Below, in pieces: positions 15,728-23,625 of a stretch of DNA of 49,397 nucleotides; position 1 is the first letter of the stretch; each line of letters opens with the position of its first letter. This DNA comes from a virus. The notes under the pieces were generated by a model. That model did not search any database. It was given only the letters and a program-made list of their open reading frames with translations, and was not told the origin of the DNA. The position numbers and the translations under genes were made by a program. The DNA lies in the IMG/VR virus record IMGVR_UViG_3300047462_000101, positions 1-49,397 of that record; one strand, given 5' to 3'.

Positions 15728-16323
15728 GCGTAAGCCCACTTATATCCGTACGATGTTATATTTCGTAAAATAGCTGTACGTATATTTGATCCTACACTTG
15801 ATTGTGTCAATCTGGTACAACCTGGTTTAAGTGTTCGTGCAGCTTCGTAAAACCCAGCATGTGTAGTTATAAATTTACCATCTCGTGTATATTGATGTAC
15901 TGGTTTAGACGTTGGGTTTAATTTACCCACAAGACCATAGTTGTGGTTATTTTTACCACTCATTTGTTTAATGGATTTAGCAGTATGACGCATACCATAG
16001 GATCCATCACCTCCATCGGTAAGGTTCATACCAATGCCATTAGGATATCTACATTTGTTTAACTTCCGTTTTTTGATTAAGTAGCGTTCTTTCTTCTTTG
16101 CAGATACTGGTGTTTTACATTCGTGTAGCAGTTCGATTGTAAAATTTTTTTCACCGTATTTGTGAATACAATTGTGCAAGTATGAAGTACTACCCGGACG
16201 ATTAACATGCCGCCAAAACCGTTGCGATAAATATTGCATCGTTGTGATACCAACATAAATCTTATTGGTGGGAATACATGTAATTTTGTACACTTTACAG
16301 GTTGTATTGTTTTTGTTTTTCAT
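15724..16323 (-). mobile_element. GIY-YIG homing endonuclease (free-standing)
   Basis: A 199-residue protein on the opposite strand between the two topoisomerase subunit genes. The N-terminal GIY-YIG domain shows KVYKI and KIYVGIT, then an Arg in QRFWRH and KYGEKNFTIELL. The middle holds SIKQMSGKNNHNYG, like NUMOD3 DNA-binding repeats. The C-terminus (VHQYTRDGKFITTH ... YGYKWAYA) resembles the NUMOD1/IENR helix-turn-helix type. Such genes spread by cutting alleles that lack them. A CATAAATA box on the - strand lies only 4 bases before the ATG, too close for a normal leader; a GTG at residue 11 is an alternative start. The stop overlaps the metallophosphoesterase stop. Confidence 0.9.
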
Positions 16324-16379
16324 GTACTATTTATGTCTCATCCGTGAAAATTAATAATACCCTAACGGATAATAAAAAT

Positions 16380-16625
16380 ATGACTGATACAAGACCAATA
16401 ACAAAGCGTAGCGATATTATCATTCCAGAATGTCCCAAGTGTAGCGGACGAATGGATCCAGATACATTACTTTGGGCACCAGAAGAACCTGGTATTCGAG
16501 GTAGAACATTGGATTGCCACTATGGTGATAAGTGTCGTCAGTGTGGATTCATTATTCGAAAGGTTAACTGCTGTGATCGTTGTGCAGCTGTAGTTAAGAA
16601 TCATTATGACGAATATCAAAAGTAG
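16380..16625 (+). CDS. Small zinc-ribbon protein
   Basis: An 81-residue protein with three C-x2-C pairs: CPKC (residues 21-24), CRQC and CDRC, plus an extra Cys in NCCDRC, enough for one or two zinc sites. It starts at ATG 16380 with a weak GGAT upstream and overlaps the next topoisomerase gene by 20 bases. A nucleic acid or protein binding role is likely; the partner is unknown. Confidence 0.7.
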   Translation: MTDTRPITKRSDIIIPECPKCSGRMDPDTLLWAPEEPGIRGRTLDCHYGDKCRQCGFIIRKVNCCDRCAAVVKNHYDEYQK

Positions 16626-17922
16626 TACTTACATTAATGAGCAACGTAGGGAGTATTCTCTTTACGTTCTTCAAAGCCGTGCGATCCCTCACGCTGCAGA
16701 TGGATTGAAAGCTGCTGCACGTAGAGTAGTTTGGGTAGCAAAGGATGGCAAGAAACGAAAGAGTGCAACGTTGGCTGGTGAGTGTATGCCATTGCATCCG
16801 CATGCTTCTCCTGAAGGTGCTGTTAATACGTTAGCCGCACCATTTGGTAATAACATTCCATTGCTTCATGGCTATGGTGCATTTGGTACTTTACTTGAAC
16901 CAACCGCATATGGTGCTGCTCGTTATACATCTGCAACGATTTCAGACTTTGCAAAGGATGTTGTCCTTCGTGATATTGAAATTGTTCCAATGATGGAAAA
17001 CTACGATGGAACATTAGAAGAACCAGTTCACTTCCTACCACTGATTCCAATCGTATTGCTTAATCCACAAGAAGGAATTGCAGTAGGATTTGCATCTGAT
17101 ATTTTACCACGTGCACTTCAAGACATTGTTCATTCACAACTTGCATACCTTAACTACAAAGGATTTAGAGAACCAAAACCAACATTCGAACCAATCGAAC
17201 AAAAATCTGTTGAAGCAATTGATGGTAGGTGGAAGTTTGTTGGAAAGATTGAGAAGGTAAATGCTACACAGGTACGAGTACTTAATCTTCCGTATGGACT
17301 TACACATTCAAAGTTTATATCAAACCTATCAAAGCTACAGGAAGTAGATGATCCAATTGTACTTAGTCATGTAGACGATTCTGTTAAACAATACGATATT
17401 CTCGTTCAGTTTAAGAAAGGATCAATCTCACAATGGAGTGAAGAGGAAATACTTGACTGCCTTGGATTGATTACAAAAATATCTGAAAACCTAAATGTAA
17501 TTGATTTTGATGGTAAGCGAGTATGGGCTGCTTCGTATATTGAAATTATCGAAAGGTTTTGTGATTGGAGACTTACTTGGTACAAAGTAAGGTATGAGCG
17601 ATTGGCTGATTTACTTGCTATCGATATGCAACGTTATGAGGACATCCTACTTGCAATTAAGAAGAACGTAGGTGGAACCGCTCGCCAGATTCAATCCCGA
17701 AGCGATTTAAAGGACATCCTTAAAGATTTGGGTATCGTTCATATTGACTACATTGCAGATTTGCAAATTTATAGGTTCACAGAAGAAGAGAAGGAAAAGG
17801 TTGAAGAGAAACTCAATGCTGCTCGTGAACTAATGAAAAGGTACAAACAGTTGTTGAAAAGCGAAGATGAGCGTCGTAAGGTCTACATAGAAGAACTGAA
17901 AGAAGTTGCTTCTAAATATTGA
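16606..17922 (+). CDS. Type II DNA topoisomerase, medium (DNA-cleaving) subunit, gp52-like
   Basis: A 438-residue GyrA/ParC-type protein without the C-terminal beta-pinwheel, as in T4 gp52. The catalytic Tyr is Y107 preceded by R106 (GAARYTSATISDF), and YVLQSRAIPHAADGLK is the typical N-terminal region. A coiled coil near residues 395-435 is the usual tower/C-gate part. It cleaves and rejoins both DNA strands with the ATPase subunit encoded upstream. The interruption between the two subunit genes carries a homing endonuclease. Confidence 0.94.
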   Translation: MTNIKSSTYINEQRREYSLYVLQSRAIPHAADGLKAAARRVVWVAKDGKKRKSATLAGECMPLHPHASPEGAVNTLAAPFGNNIPLLHGYGAFGTLLEPTAYGAARYTSATISDFAKDVVLRDIEIVPMMENYDGTLEEPVHFLPLIPIVLLNPQEGIAVGFASDILPRALQDIVHSQLAYLNYKGFREPKPTFEPIEQKSVEAIDGRWKFVGKIEKVNATQVRVLNLPYGLTHSKFISNLSKLQEVDDPIVLSHVDDSVKQYDILVQFKKGSISQWSEEEILDCLGLITKISENLNVIDFDGKRVWAASYIEIIERFCDWRLTWYKVRYERLADLLAIDMQRYEDILLAIKKNVGGTARQIQSRSDLKDILKDLGIVHIDYIADLQIYRFTEEEKEKVEEKLNAARELMKRYKQLLKSEDERRKVYIEELKEVASKY

Positions 17923-17930
17923 TATAAATA
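17923..17930 (+). promoter_or_regulatory. Perfect T4-like late promoter box
   Basis: TATAAATA begins on the base after the topoisomerase stop codon and lies 17 bases before the ATG at 17947. This leaves a short leader that contains the AGGGTAAGG ribosome binding site. Confidence 0.6.
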
Positions 17931-17946
17931 CAGGGTAAGGAATTTT

Positions 17947-18135
17947 ATGAAATCAATGAGCGATGAGATCCCAACAAAATCTGACTTGGATGCAATTGCA
18001 ACGTTAGCAAAATCTGATGTCGATCAGCTACGTGCAGATTTAGTGAAATCACATTTTTGGATTTACATTTCAATCGCAAGCACTTGGGTTGGACTATTTG
18101 CTACTATTGCATTAATGTTTGTTCACTACCACTAA
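17947..18135 (+). CDS. Small tail-anchored membrane protein
   Basis: A 62-residue protein. The N-terminal 36 residues are charged and helical; residues about 37-58 form a membrane segment (WIYISIASTWVGLFATIALM). ATG 17956 is a possible alternative start. It resembles in plan the - strand protein at 6.4-6.6 kb (helix followed by a C-terminal membrane span), though no clear sequence identity is claimed. A late promoter box precedes it, so a role in lysis or membrane changes is possible. Confidence 0.65.
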   Translation: MKSMSDEIPTKSDLDAIATLAKSDVDQLRADLVKSHFWIYISIASTWVGLFATIALMFVHYH

Positions 18136-18154
18136 AGGAAATTTAAAACCGTTT

Positions 18155-18418
18155 ATGAATCGCCGTTATTCGCCCTCCAGCGAGGCAGCTCACCTTGTAG
18201 CTGAAGTTAGTAGTCTCTCCGATGAACAATGTTTGGAAATCTACGGAATCGAAATTGATCGACTCCTCCTTAAAAATAAAAAAGGACTTATCTACGATAC
18301 AACGTACGATAAGTATTTTAAAACTGTTCCTGAATGGGCTGCATTTTGTGTAGCTCAAGATAGGGATGATTACGAAGACGAAGATGAGTATAGTGGTAAG
18401 TGGGGAGATGATGAATAA
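18155..18418 (+). CDS. Acidic hypothetical protein
   Basis: An 87-residue protein starting at ATG 18155; an earlier in-frame ATG at 18119 would overlap the preceding gene. The last 20 residues are very acidic (DRDDYEDEDEYSGKW). No family is recognised. The 3' end overlaps the HAD-family gene by about 11 bases. Confidence 0.6.
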   Translation: MNRRYSPSSEAAHLVAEVSSLSDEQCLEIYGIEIDRLLLKNKKGLIYDTTYDKYFKTVPEWAAFCVAQDRDDYEDEDEYSGKWGDDE

Positions 18419-18950
18419 CGAAGAAGAACAACAGTACACAATCTATGTAGATATGGATGGTGTCGTTGCAGATTTTGGATCTGCAGCAAATAAAGTTATG
18501 CAAGAAGCAGGACATTCAACGTATAACTTTCATCAAGCACAAGCAGCAGTAGCGGATAAGAAAACTCGTAATGATGTTTGGAAGGCAATTACAGAATTTC
18601 AAAAGAGACACGGATATGTTTTTTGGCGAGATTTAGAACCAATGCCAGATGCATATACGTTATGGAATTACTTAAAGCCATATCATCCACAGATTCTAAC
18701 AGCAACTGGTCAAGCACATTATAAATCTGCTGAACAAAAGCGTGGTTGGATAACAGAACACTTTGGATCAAACGTTCGTGTCAACACTGTGCAGCTTGCA
18801 GCAGAGAAGGCAAAGTTTGCAGATCCAACAAGAATCTTGATTGACGATCAACGCAAAGCACTTGATCCTTGGATTCAGGCAGGTGGGATCGGAATCCTAC
18901 ATACGAGTGCTGTAGAAACAATACGCAAACTTAAAGAACTTGGATTATGA
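18408..18950 (+). CDS. HAD-family 5'(3')-deoxyribonucleotidase-like protein
   Basis: A protein of about 180 residues. The HAD motif I is YVDMDGVVADF, with the nucleophile and acid Asp as D-x-D. Motif II is LTATG, and the late acidic motif is ILIDDQRKALDPW. The layout resembles NT5C-type deoxynucleotidases that dephosphorylate dNMPs. ATG 18408 and ATG 18411 are adjacent candidate starts. A role in recycling host nucleotides or trimming dNMP pools fits the many dNTP genes here. Substrate is inference. Confidence 0.8.
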   Translation: MMNNEEEQQYTIYVDMDGVVADFGSAANKVMQEAGHSTYNFHQAQAAVADKKTRNDVWKAITEFQKRHGYVFWRDLEPMPDAYTLWNYLKPYHPQILTATGQAHYKSAEQKRGWITEHFGSNVRVNTVQLAAEKAKFADPTRILIDDQRKALDPWIQAGGIGILHTSAVETIRKLKELGL

Positions 18951-18967
18951 AATTAAAGGAAATGACA

Positions 18968-19339
18968 ATGACGAACAAATATTCAGCATACGTTTTGGAT
19001 GATGCATCTCGAGATCAATTACTTGCAAAGTTTCCACCAAAGTATCCAAAGGTAATTGCACATCACATTACTGTTCAATCTCCAGGAACTCCTGATTTAG
19101 AAATTCCTCAACCAGCAAAGGTCAAGGTAATTGGATATGCAGATTCAGGTGATGGACTTGAAACGTTGGTTGCATCTGTTGATGGCAAGGCTGATCGCCC
19201 AGATGGAAAGCGTTATCATATTACTTGGTCGCTTGATCCAGAGAAATACAGTCCAGTTGATTCCAACAAGCTACTTGCAACAAATAAGTTTACACTGACA
19301 ATGGGAATCCCTGTTTCTACCACACCAGCTATTCTATAG
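18968..19339 (+). CDS. Possible second 2H-type phosphoesterase
   Basis: A 123-residue protein. Two H-x-T motifs stand about 50 residues apart: H33-I-T35 in IAHHITVQ and H84-I-T86 in KRYHITWSLD, each in a predicted beta strand, the pattern of 2H phosphoesterases and tRNA-ligase type cyclic phosphodiesterases. ATG 18968, with AAAGGA 7 bases upstream, is preferred over ATG 18947 and ATG 18962. It directly follows the HAD gene. I cannot assign it to a named family. It may act on 2',3'-cyclic phosphates or on cyclic nucleotide signals. Confidence 0.6.
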   Translation: MTNKYSAYVLDDASRDQLLAKFPPKYPKVIAHHITVQSPGTPDLEIPQPAKVKVIGYADSGDGLETLVASVDGKADRPDGKRYHITWSLDPEKYSPVDSNKLLATNKFTLTMGIPVSTTPAIL

Positions 19340-19400
19340 TTGTAAAGGAGCGAGCCTTCTTATGGCGATCGACTCCCCATAAAAATAAGCGATAGCAATA

Positions 19401-19436
19401 CATTGGAAGGAAGTGGATGTATACTCCCTTCCAATG
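19401..19436. other. 10-bp perfect inverted repeat in a convergent intergenic region
   Basis: CATTGGAAGG (19401-19410) and CCTTCCAATG (19427-19436) with a 16-base loop. Two smaller inverted repeats follow (CGTTGG/CCAACG region near 19464 and TAAATGT/ACATTTA near 19480). The 198 bases between 19339 and 19538 hold no convincing gene. With no T-run after the main stem, it is not a classic terminator, but it lies between converging genes and may still end or protect transcripts. Confidence 0.5.
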
Positions 19437-19537
19437 CTCGTGCCACGATACGAAAAACACCTTCCGTTGGAACCAACGTTTAAATGTTAACCACATTTAC
19501 TTCTCCTATGAAACGCTTCCATTTTGATAATTGTAAA

Positions 19538-22123
19538 TTACGAACATTTACTGCTTGAACACGAAAGACATTTGCTACAACCTTCTTGGAAGACGATCGT
19601 TGTTGAACCACAATTATCACACTTAGCGTTTTCAACTACTTCGCCATCTTTAATATATGTAGATAAGTATTTCTTAATTGCAAATACAAATGAACCTACG
19701 TATGCGCTTTCTACTTGATCAAGCGCAAATACAATGTTCTTAATTAGAACACCATGTCGAAGCAAAAATGAAAGCAATCGGGCTGTCTTATTAACATTGT
19801 TATCTTTTTCAATTTTTGAAAGCACAACATCTACGTGTCGCTTTGGTATTCCTTTTTTACGAGCAAGCGCAATTAGAACTTCTACTGCTTCTTCAGCAAC
19901 AATTTTCTTTTCGTAGTCGTTGGTTTGAACAAACAGTGCAAACGGACGATGATTATTCTCGTGGTAGACAACAGAAACATACCACTTACGTTGTTCAGCT
20001 TTCAGCGTAACCATATTGGATGGTGCAGAGTCAGGAAGTTGAACGTCTTCCTTAATAATTTCCTCTTCTACTGCTTCTTCGTTCTTTGCAGCAAGGACAG
20101 TTGTCATTGTACCAGAACGATAAGTCGTTACGCCCTTAACGTATCCAGACTTATAGGAATCAAGATAGATATCCTTAAACTTATCAAATGGATAATTGTT
20201 TGGAACATTAACTGTCTTACTCATTGCAGAGTCAACCCAACGAGCGAATCCTTTCAAGTCGCTTACGTGATCTTCTACGTTTAGGTTAAGAGTTGTTACT
20301 GCCCAATTTGCATTTGGATCCCATTCGCCACGTTCTGCAAGATAACGAACTCCATAATCCTGACAGAGAACTTCTTTTGTGAGTCCACGATTCTTATCGA
20401 TCTTATAAGTTGTGCCATTATGAACACCCTTTAGGATCTCTTCATCTCCTTCCTTTGCAAACTTAAAGAGTTCAGTCTCTTTCCATTCACCCTCAAACCA
20501 CTTTGGACAGACGTGTTCGATTTCATCAGGCATTGTGTTTACAATAACTGTACGAACATATTCAGGCATAAAAATAGGTTCAAGACCACCCGAAACTACG
20601 TTTGCAAAGATAGAAGTATTGCCAGTTGGTTGGATCGATAATAGGCTGGAATTGCGAATACCCGTAGTCCTGAGCTTGTCCATATAGCTTTGTGAAAGAC
20701 CCAAGCTTTGGATAAATGGACCAGCAGCGTGCTTCTCAGGAATGCAATACTCAAACATACCCTTCTCAACCGCCAAATCAATAGAAGCCATATATGCTTC
20801 CTTTGCGATTACTGACATTACCTTCTCACGAAGTAGTGCAGCGTCCATACTTCCGAATCGGATCTTTAGCATAAACAATGCTGAACCCCAACCAAGAATA
20901 CCAACGCCAATGCGGCGCTTCTTTCTCATTGAGTCAACATATTCAGGTAGTGGTGCGTGAGAGAGTGAATTAATGTTATCCAAGAAGCGAACCAAGAATC
21001 GTGTGTACTGGCGAATCTCGTGCAAGTCAAATCCATTGTCGCTAACAAACTGTGTTAGATTTAATGAACCAAGATTACAGACACCACCTGGTGCAAGTGT
21101 CTGTTCACCACAAGGATTCGTTGCGTAAATTGTTTCCAAGTAGTTAAGTGGTCCAAAATGGTTAGCACGATCCAAAAATAGTACACCTGGTTCTGCTCGG
21201 TTGTATGTACTTTCCATAATTAAGTTCCACAACCACATTACAGAAACAGTACGGAATGTTGTTGTTGGATAACCAGCAGCCTTCCACTTTTTAATATCTC
21301 CTTGCCATTCTGCATCGTAGTTTGGATGCTCTGTATCAGGAAAAATCAAATCCCACTTATCAAGTTCAGCAATCTGTTCGTTAAGATTAAGAGGAATCGT
21401 TCCACAGAAATTTCCTTGAAACACTTTCTTATAATCTTCAAGTTCTTTCTGAAGATTCAAAATCTTAACAACGCGTTGCATAAACTCATCTGTGCAATTG
21501 ACAGAGATGTTAAACTTTGTTAATCGTCCAGGTTGTTGCTTTGCAGTAATGAACTCAATGATGTCCGGATGCCATACATCCATTAATCCCATCATTGCAC
21601 CTTTACGAATCTTTCCCTTTGCCTTTGCGTTAGCACTCTTACGACCAGAGCCAGATGTGATAACATCAGAAGTCTTATCGTAGATTTCCATATACTTAAC
21701 AGCACCTGGAGTCTCAACACCAATTCCTTTAATGAATGCACCACGAGGACGAATGAAGGAGAAGTTCTGTCCCCATCCACCTTCACTCTTCAAAGTTTGA
21801 GTTTGGTTTAGGATATCACTTAAGATACCAGCAAGTGAATCTACTTTCTCTTTTGGACGAGGAGATACGAAGCAGTTCATCATCGTAGTGCCACCATACT
21901 CCGTTCCAGCATTAGCATAAATTCTGCCACCTGCTGTTACTTTGAAGTCGGAGAGCAAACGGAAGAATCTATCCGTCCACAATGCCTTAAGTTCATCTGT
22001 TTGTTCTGCGCTTGCTACATACTTAGCAACTCGCATCATCGTATCATCTACTGTGTTGTCTGCAAAATCTTTATACGTAGAAGCCCATACCTCTTGTGAG
22101 AACGAATCGACAAATTTAGTCAT
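19538..22123 (-). CDS. nrdJ: Class II (adenosylcobalamin-dependent) ribonucleotide reductase
   Basis: An 861-residue single-chain reductase. C84 (MMNCFVSPRP) and C349 are the likely redox pair. N336-P-C338-G-E340 is the active-site loop with the radical Cys and Glu, and PTGNTSIFANV is the phosphate-binding region. The C-terminus has Cys clusters (CDNCGS, EGCSKCLSCSSSKCS) like the swinging arm and zinc ribbon of NrdJ. It reduces ribonucleotides using B12 rather than oxygen or a second subunit, so it works without NrdB and needs a host that has cobalamin. The start has AAGGA upstream. A decayed homing endonuclease lies immediately upstream and overlaps the first codons. Confidence 0.93.
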   Translation of the reverse strand: MTKFVDSFSQEVWASTYKDFADNTVDDTMMRVAKYVASAEQTDELKALWTDRFFRLLSDFKVTAGGRIYANAGTEYGGTTMMNCFVSPRPKEKVDSLAGILSDILNQTQTLKSEGGWGQNFSFIRPRGAFIKGIGVETPGAVKYMEIYDKTSDVITSGSGRKSANAKAKGKIRKGAMMGLMDVWHPDIIEFITAKQQPGRLTKFNISVNCTDEFMQRVVKILNLQKELEDYKKVFQGNFCGTIPLNLNEQIAELDKWDLIFPDTEHPNYDAEWQGDIKKWKAAGYPTTTFRTVSVMWLWNLIMESTYNRAEPGVLFLDRANHFGPLNYLETIYATNPCGEQTLAPGGVCNLGSLNLTQFVSDNGFDLHEIRQYTRFLVRFLDNINSLSHAPLPEYVDSMRKKRRIGVGILGWGSALFMLKIRFGSMDAALLREKVMSVIAKEAYMASIDLAVEKGMFEYCIPEKHAAGPFIQSLGLSQSYMDKLRTTGIRNSSLLSIQPTGNTSIFANVVSGGLEPIFMPEYVRTVIVNTMPDEIEHVCPKWFEGEWKETELFKFAKEGDEEILKGVHNGTTYKIDKNRGLTKEVLCQDYGVRYLAERGEWDPNANWAVTTLNLNVEDHVSDLKGFARWVDSAMSKTVNVPNNYPFDKFKDIYLDSYKSGYVKGVTTYRSGTMTTVLAAKNEEAVEEEIIKEDVQLPDSAPSNMVTLKAEQRKWYVSVVYHENNHRPFALFVQTNDYEKKIVAEEAVEVLIALARKKGIPKRHVDVVLSKIEKDNNVNKTARLLSFLLRHGVLIKNIVFALDQVESAYVGSFVFAIKKYLSTYIKDGEVVENAKCDNCGSTTIVFQEGCSKCLSCSSSKCS

Positions 22124-22333
22124 TTTTTATTTCCTTGGTCTTATAAAAACATTTCCAGCCTCTATGTGTTTGTTCCTTACCTTTAGCTACACTGTACATA
22201 TTAGGTGGTGATAGATTGTGTTGTTTTGAAAATTGCATTAGATTAAATACTTCGTATATTTCTCCGAGTCAAAACCAATATAATGCTTACCATTAAGCAA
22301 ATTGGTGGCTTTATAAATTGAATATATTTTCAT
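22116..22333 (-). pseudogene. Decayed GIY-YIG homing endonuclease remnant
   Basis: On the - strand, ATG at 22333 opens MKIYSIYKATNLLNGKHYIG, a textbook GIY-YIG start, but stops after 31 codons at 22238. A second frame begins at the overlapping TAATG and gives 40 residues: FSKQHNLSPPNMY and then GKEQTHRGWKCFY, the C-terminal helix-turn-helix of such enzymes. It ends inside the nrdJ start. The catalytic middle is missing, so this is a deletion remnant with a frame change. The alternative, two tiny functional genes, is less likely. Confidence 0.75.
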
Positions 22334-22345
22334 TCGCAACGCGCC

Positions 22346-22762
22346 TTATTCAATTGTAAGAAGTTCAACTTCAATACCTTTGCGAACAAGATAATCTATT
22401 CCTGGTTGAGAGGTAGGATAATATTCAGCATAATAAACTTTTGCAATTTGAGCATCTACTAAACGAGATGAACAAAGTAAACAAGGTGCGAGTGTAACAA
22501 AGACTGTTGCACCAACTGCACTTTCGTGGTTTCTTGTTAACTTACGTAAGCAATTATCTTCTGCGTGAATTACTTCAGGTTTAGTTTTTCCGTTTTGATC
22601 TTCACAACAATTATCTTCACCAGCAGCCATTCCGTTCCACCCCATTGATATTATGGTATCATTTTTTACTATAATACAACCAACGTGCTTGCGAGTTGAA
22701 TACGAAAGACTAGCATAAACAAATGCTGTTTTCATATGAGCGATGGCATGTCTTAGTTTCAT
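22346..22762 (-). CDS. Deoxycytidylate (dCMP) deaminase
   Basis: A 138-residue zinc deaminase. The catalytic H-A-E is in EVIHAEDNCL and the zinc ligands are in APCLLCSSRL (P-C-x2-C). The early GCIIVKNDTIISMGWNG is the usual substrate-binding strand. It converts dCMP to dUMP for ThyA, and corresponds in role to T4 cd. The next genes downstream on the same strand are the endonuclease remnant and nrdJ, making a small nucleotide-synthesis unit. A TAAATA element lies upstream on the - strand, but no promoter is clear. Confidence 0.93.
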   Translation of the reverse strand: MKLRHAIAHMKTAFVYASLSYSTRKHVGCIIVKNDTIISMGWNGMAAGEDNCCEDQNGKTKPEVIHAEDNCLRKLTRNHESAVGATVFVTLAPCLLCSSRLVDAQIAKVYYAEYYPTSQPGIDYLVRKGIEVELLTIE

Positions 22763-22872
22763 ATTTGTCTTCTTGTTTTTGTTTTGTGTCGCTATTTAGT
22801 TGCGACTTGTTGGACGAAACATAATACACAAAAGTACCTGTATACACAACAGAGTACACGTGTTGTATGTTC

Positions 22873-22914
22873 AATAAATATTTTATACACTCGAAGGAAC
22901 AGCAAGGATAAATA
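22873..22914 (+). promoter_or_regulatory. Two late-box-like motifs before a small gene
   Basis: AATAAATA (22873-22880) and GATAAATA (22907-22914), each one base from TATAAATA. The first is at a sensible distance (40 bases) from the ATG at 22920. The second overlaps the AAGGA ribosome binding site and is probably chance. Confidence 0.35.
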
Positions 22915-22919
22915 CGGTT

Positions 22920-23141
22920 ATGACACAAGATGAAAGAGATGCATTGTTAGGTTATCTCGAATTCAATTTAACAACAATGGTTGAGCAAATTGAGGTTTCT
23001 TTACGAGATCAACTTACTCCAAATGCATTGACAGGGTTGTACGATAAGGCATATGAGGTTCTTTATGAAATCGAACGCTCACTAAATGAAGTTGCTGAAT
23101 TCGAACAAATCTCTACCTTAAATAAAAAGTTGACAAAGTAA
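22920..23141 (+). CDS. Small helical hypothetical protein
   Basis: A 73-residue acidic, probably all-helical protein with AAGGA upstream. No known motif. It stands in a short + strand island between - strand gene groups. A sigma70-type promoter for the next gene starts within its last codons. Confidence 0.6.
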   Translation: MTQDERDALLGYLEFNLTTMVEQIEVSLRDQLTPNALTGLYDKAYEVLYEIERSLNEVAEFEQISTLNKKLTK

Positions 23142-23158
23142 GCATTATATAGTAATAT
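23130..23158 (+). promoter_or_regulatory. Sigma70-type promoter with dyad at the start site
   Basis: TTGACA (23130-23135), 17-base spacer, TAATAT (23153-23158): the best early-type promoter in this area. The predicted start (near 23165) coincides with an inverted repeat TACGTTAT-CC-ATAACGTA (23165-23182), which could be an operator or a 5' hairpin. Confidence 0.65.
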
Positions 23159-23240
23159 AGTTGATACGTTATCCATAACGTAAGGTGCACTAACGAAAAA
23201 GTTGGTGTGAGTTTTAACCTCTGTAATCGAAGGAATTATT

Positions 23241-23591
23241 ATGTCAGAGGAAAGCAATCGAGTTGAGCGCAAGCCTTATTCTCGTCCCCAGCGAGGTCCT
23301 CGTCCCGAGGAAAGAAAAATAAACACCGAACAAGTTGTCTCTTATCTCTCGCACGCATTCGTTCGTGCGATGCAAAAGGCAGCTCATAGTATCGGCAATC
23401 GCAATCACAAAGGGACTTGTTTGTATCGATACCAAACGGAATTTTGTTATCTCGTTGATGAGATTCAACGTGGTCCTGAATACATTTTGCCTAAAGTTAT
23501 TCAAGATGCAAACCAAATGATTGTTGCATTGGAACGAGAGACGTTTACCTTTGTTCAAGACAAAGAAGAAGCACTAAACGCTCAAGCGTAA
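23241..23591 (+). CDS. Basic hypothetical protein, probably early-expressed
   Basis: A 116-residue protein with AAGGA upstream. The first 28 residues are Arg/Pro-rich and likely disordered (RKPYSRPQRGPRPEERK); the rest is helical. No family is recognised. It has its own strong promoter, a leader of about 75 bases and a terminator, so it is probably a single-gene transcript. This arrangement is typical of early host-takeover genes, but that role is inference. Confidence 0.65.
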   Translation: MSEESNRVERKPYSRPQRGPRPEERKINTEQVVSYLSHAFVRAMQKAAHSIGNRNHKGTCLYRYQTEFCYLVDEIQRGPEYILPKVIQDANQMIVALERETFTFVQDKEEALNAQA

Positions 23592-23595
23592 GTTT

Positions 23596-23625
23596 AAACC
23601 CCTCATCCGAGGGGTTTCTTATTTT
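23596..23625 (+). terminator. Terminator, probably bidirectional
   Basis: AAACCCCTC, loop ATCC, GAGGGGTTT, then CTTATTTT. A 9-bp perfect stem between the converging + strand gene and the - strand fibre genes. The A-rich 5' side gives a shorter T-run for the other strand. Confidence 0.85.

Noticed and set aside
13110-17922. Host gyrase genes indicating bacterial DNA
   Set aside because: The subunit lengths and the lack of a GyrA C-terminal domain fit phage gp39/60 and gp52, and all surrounding genes are phage-like.
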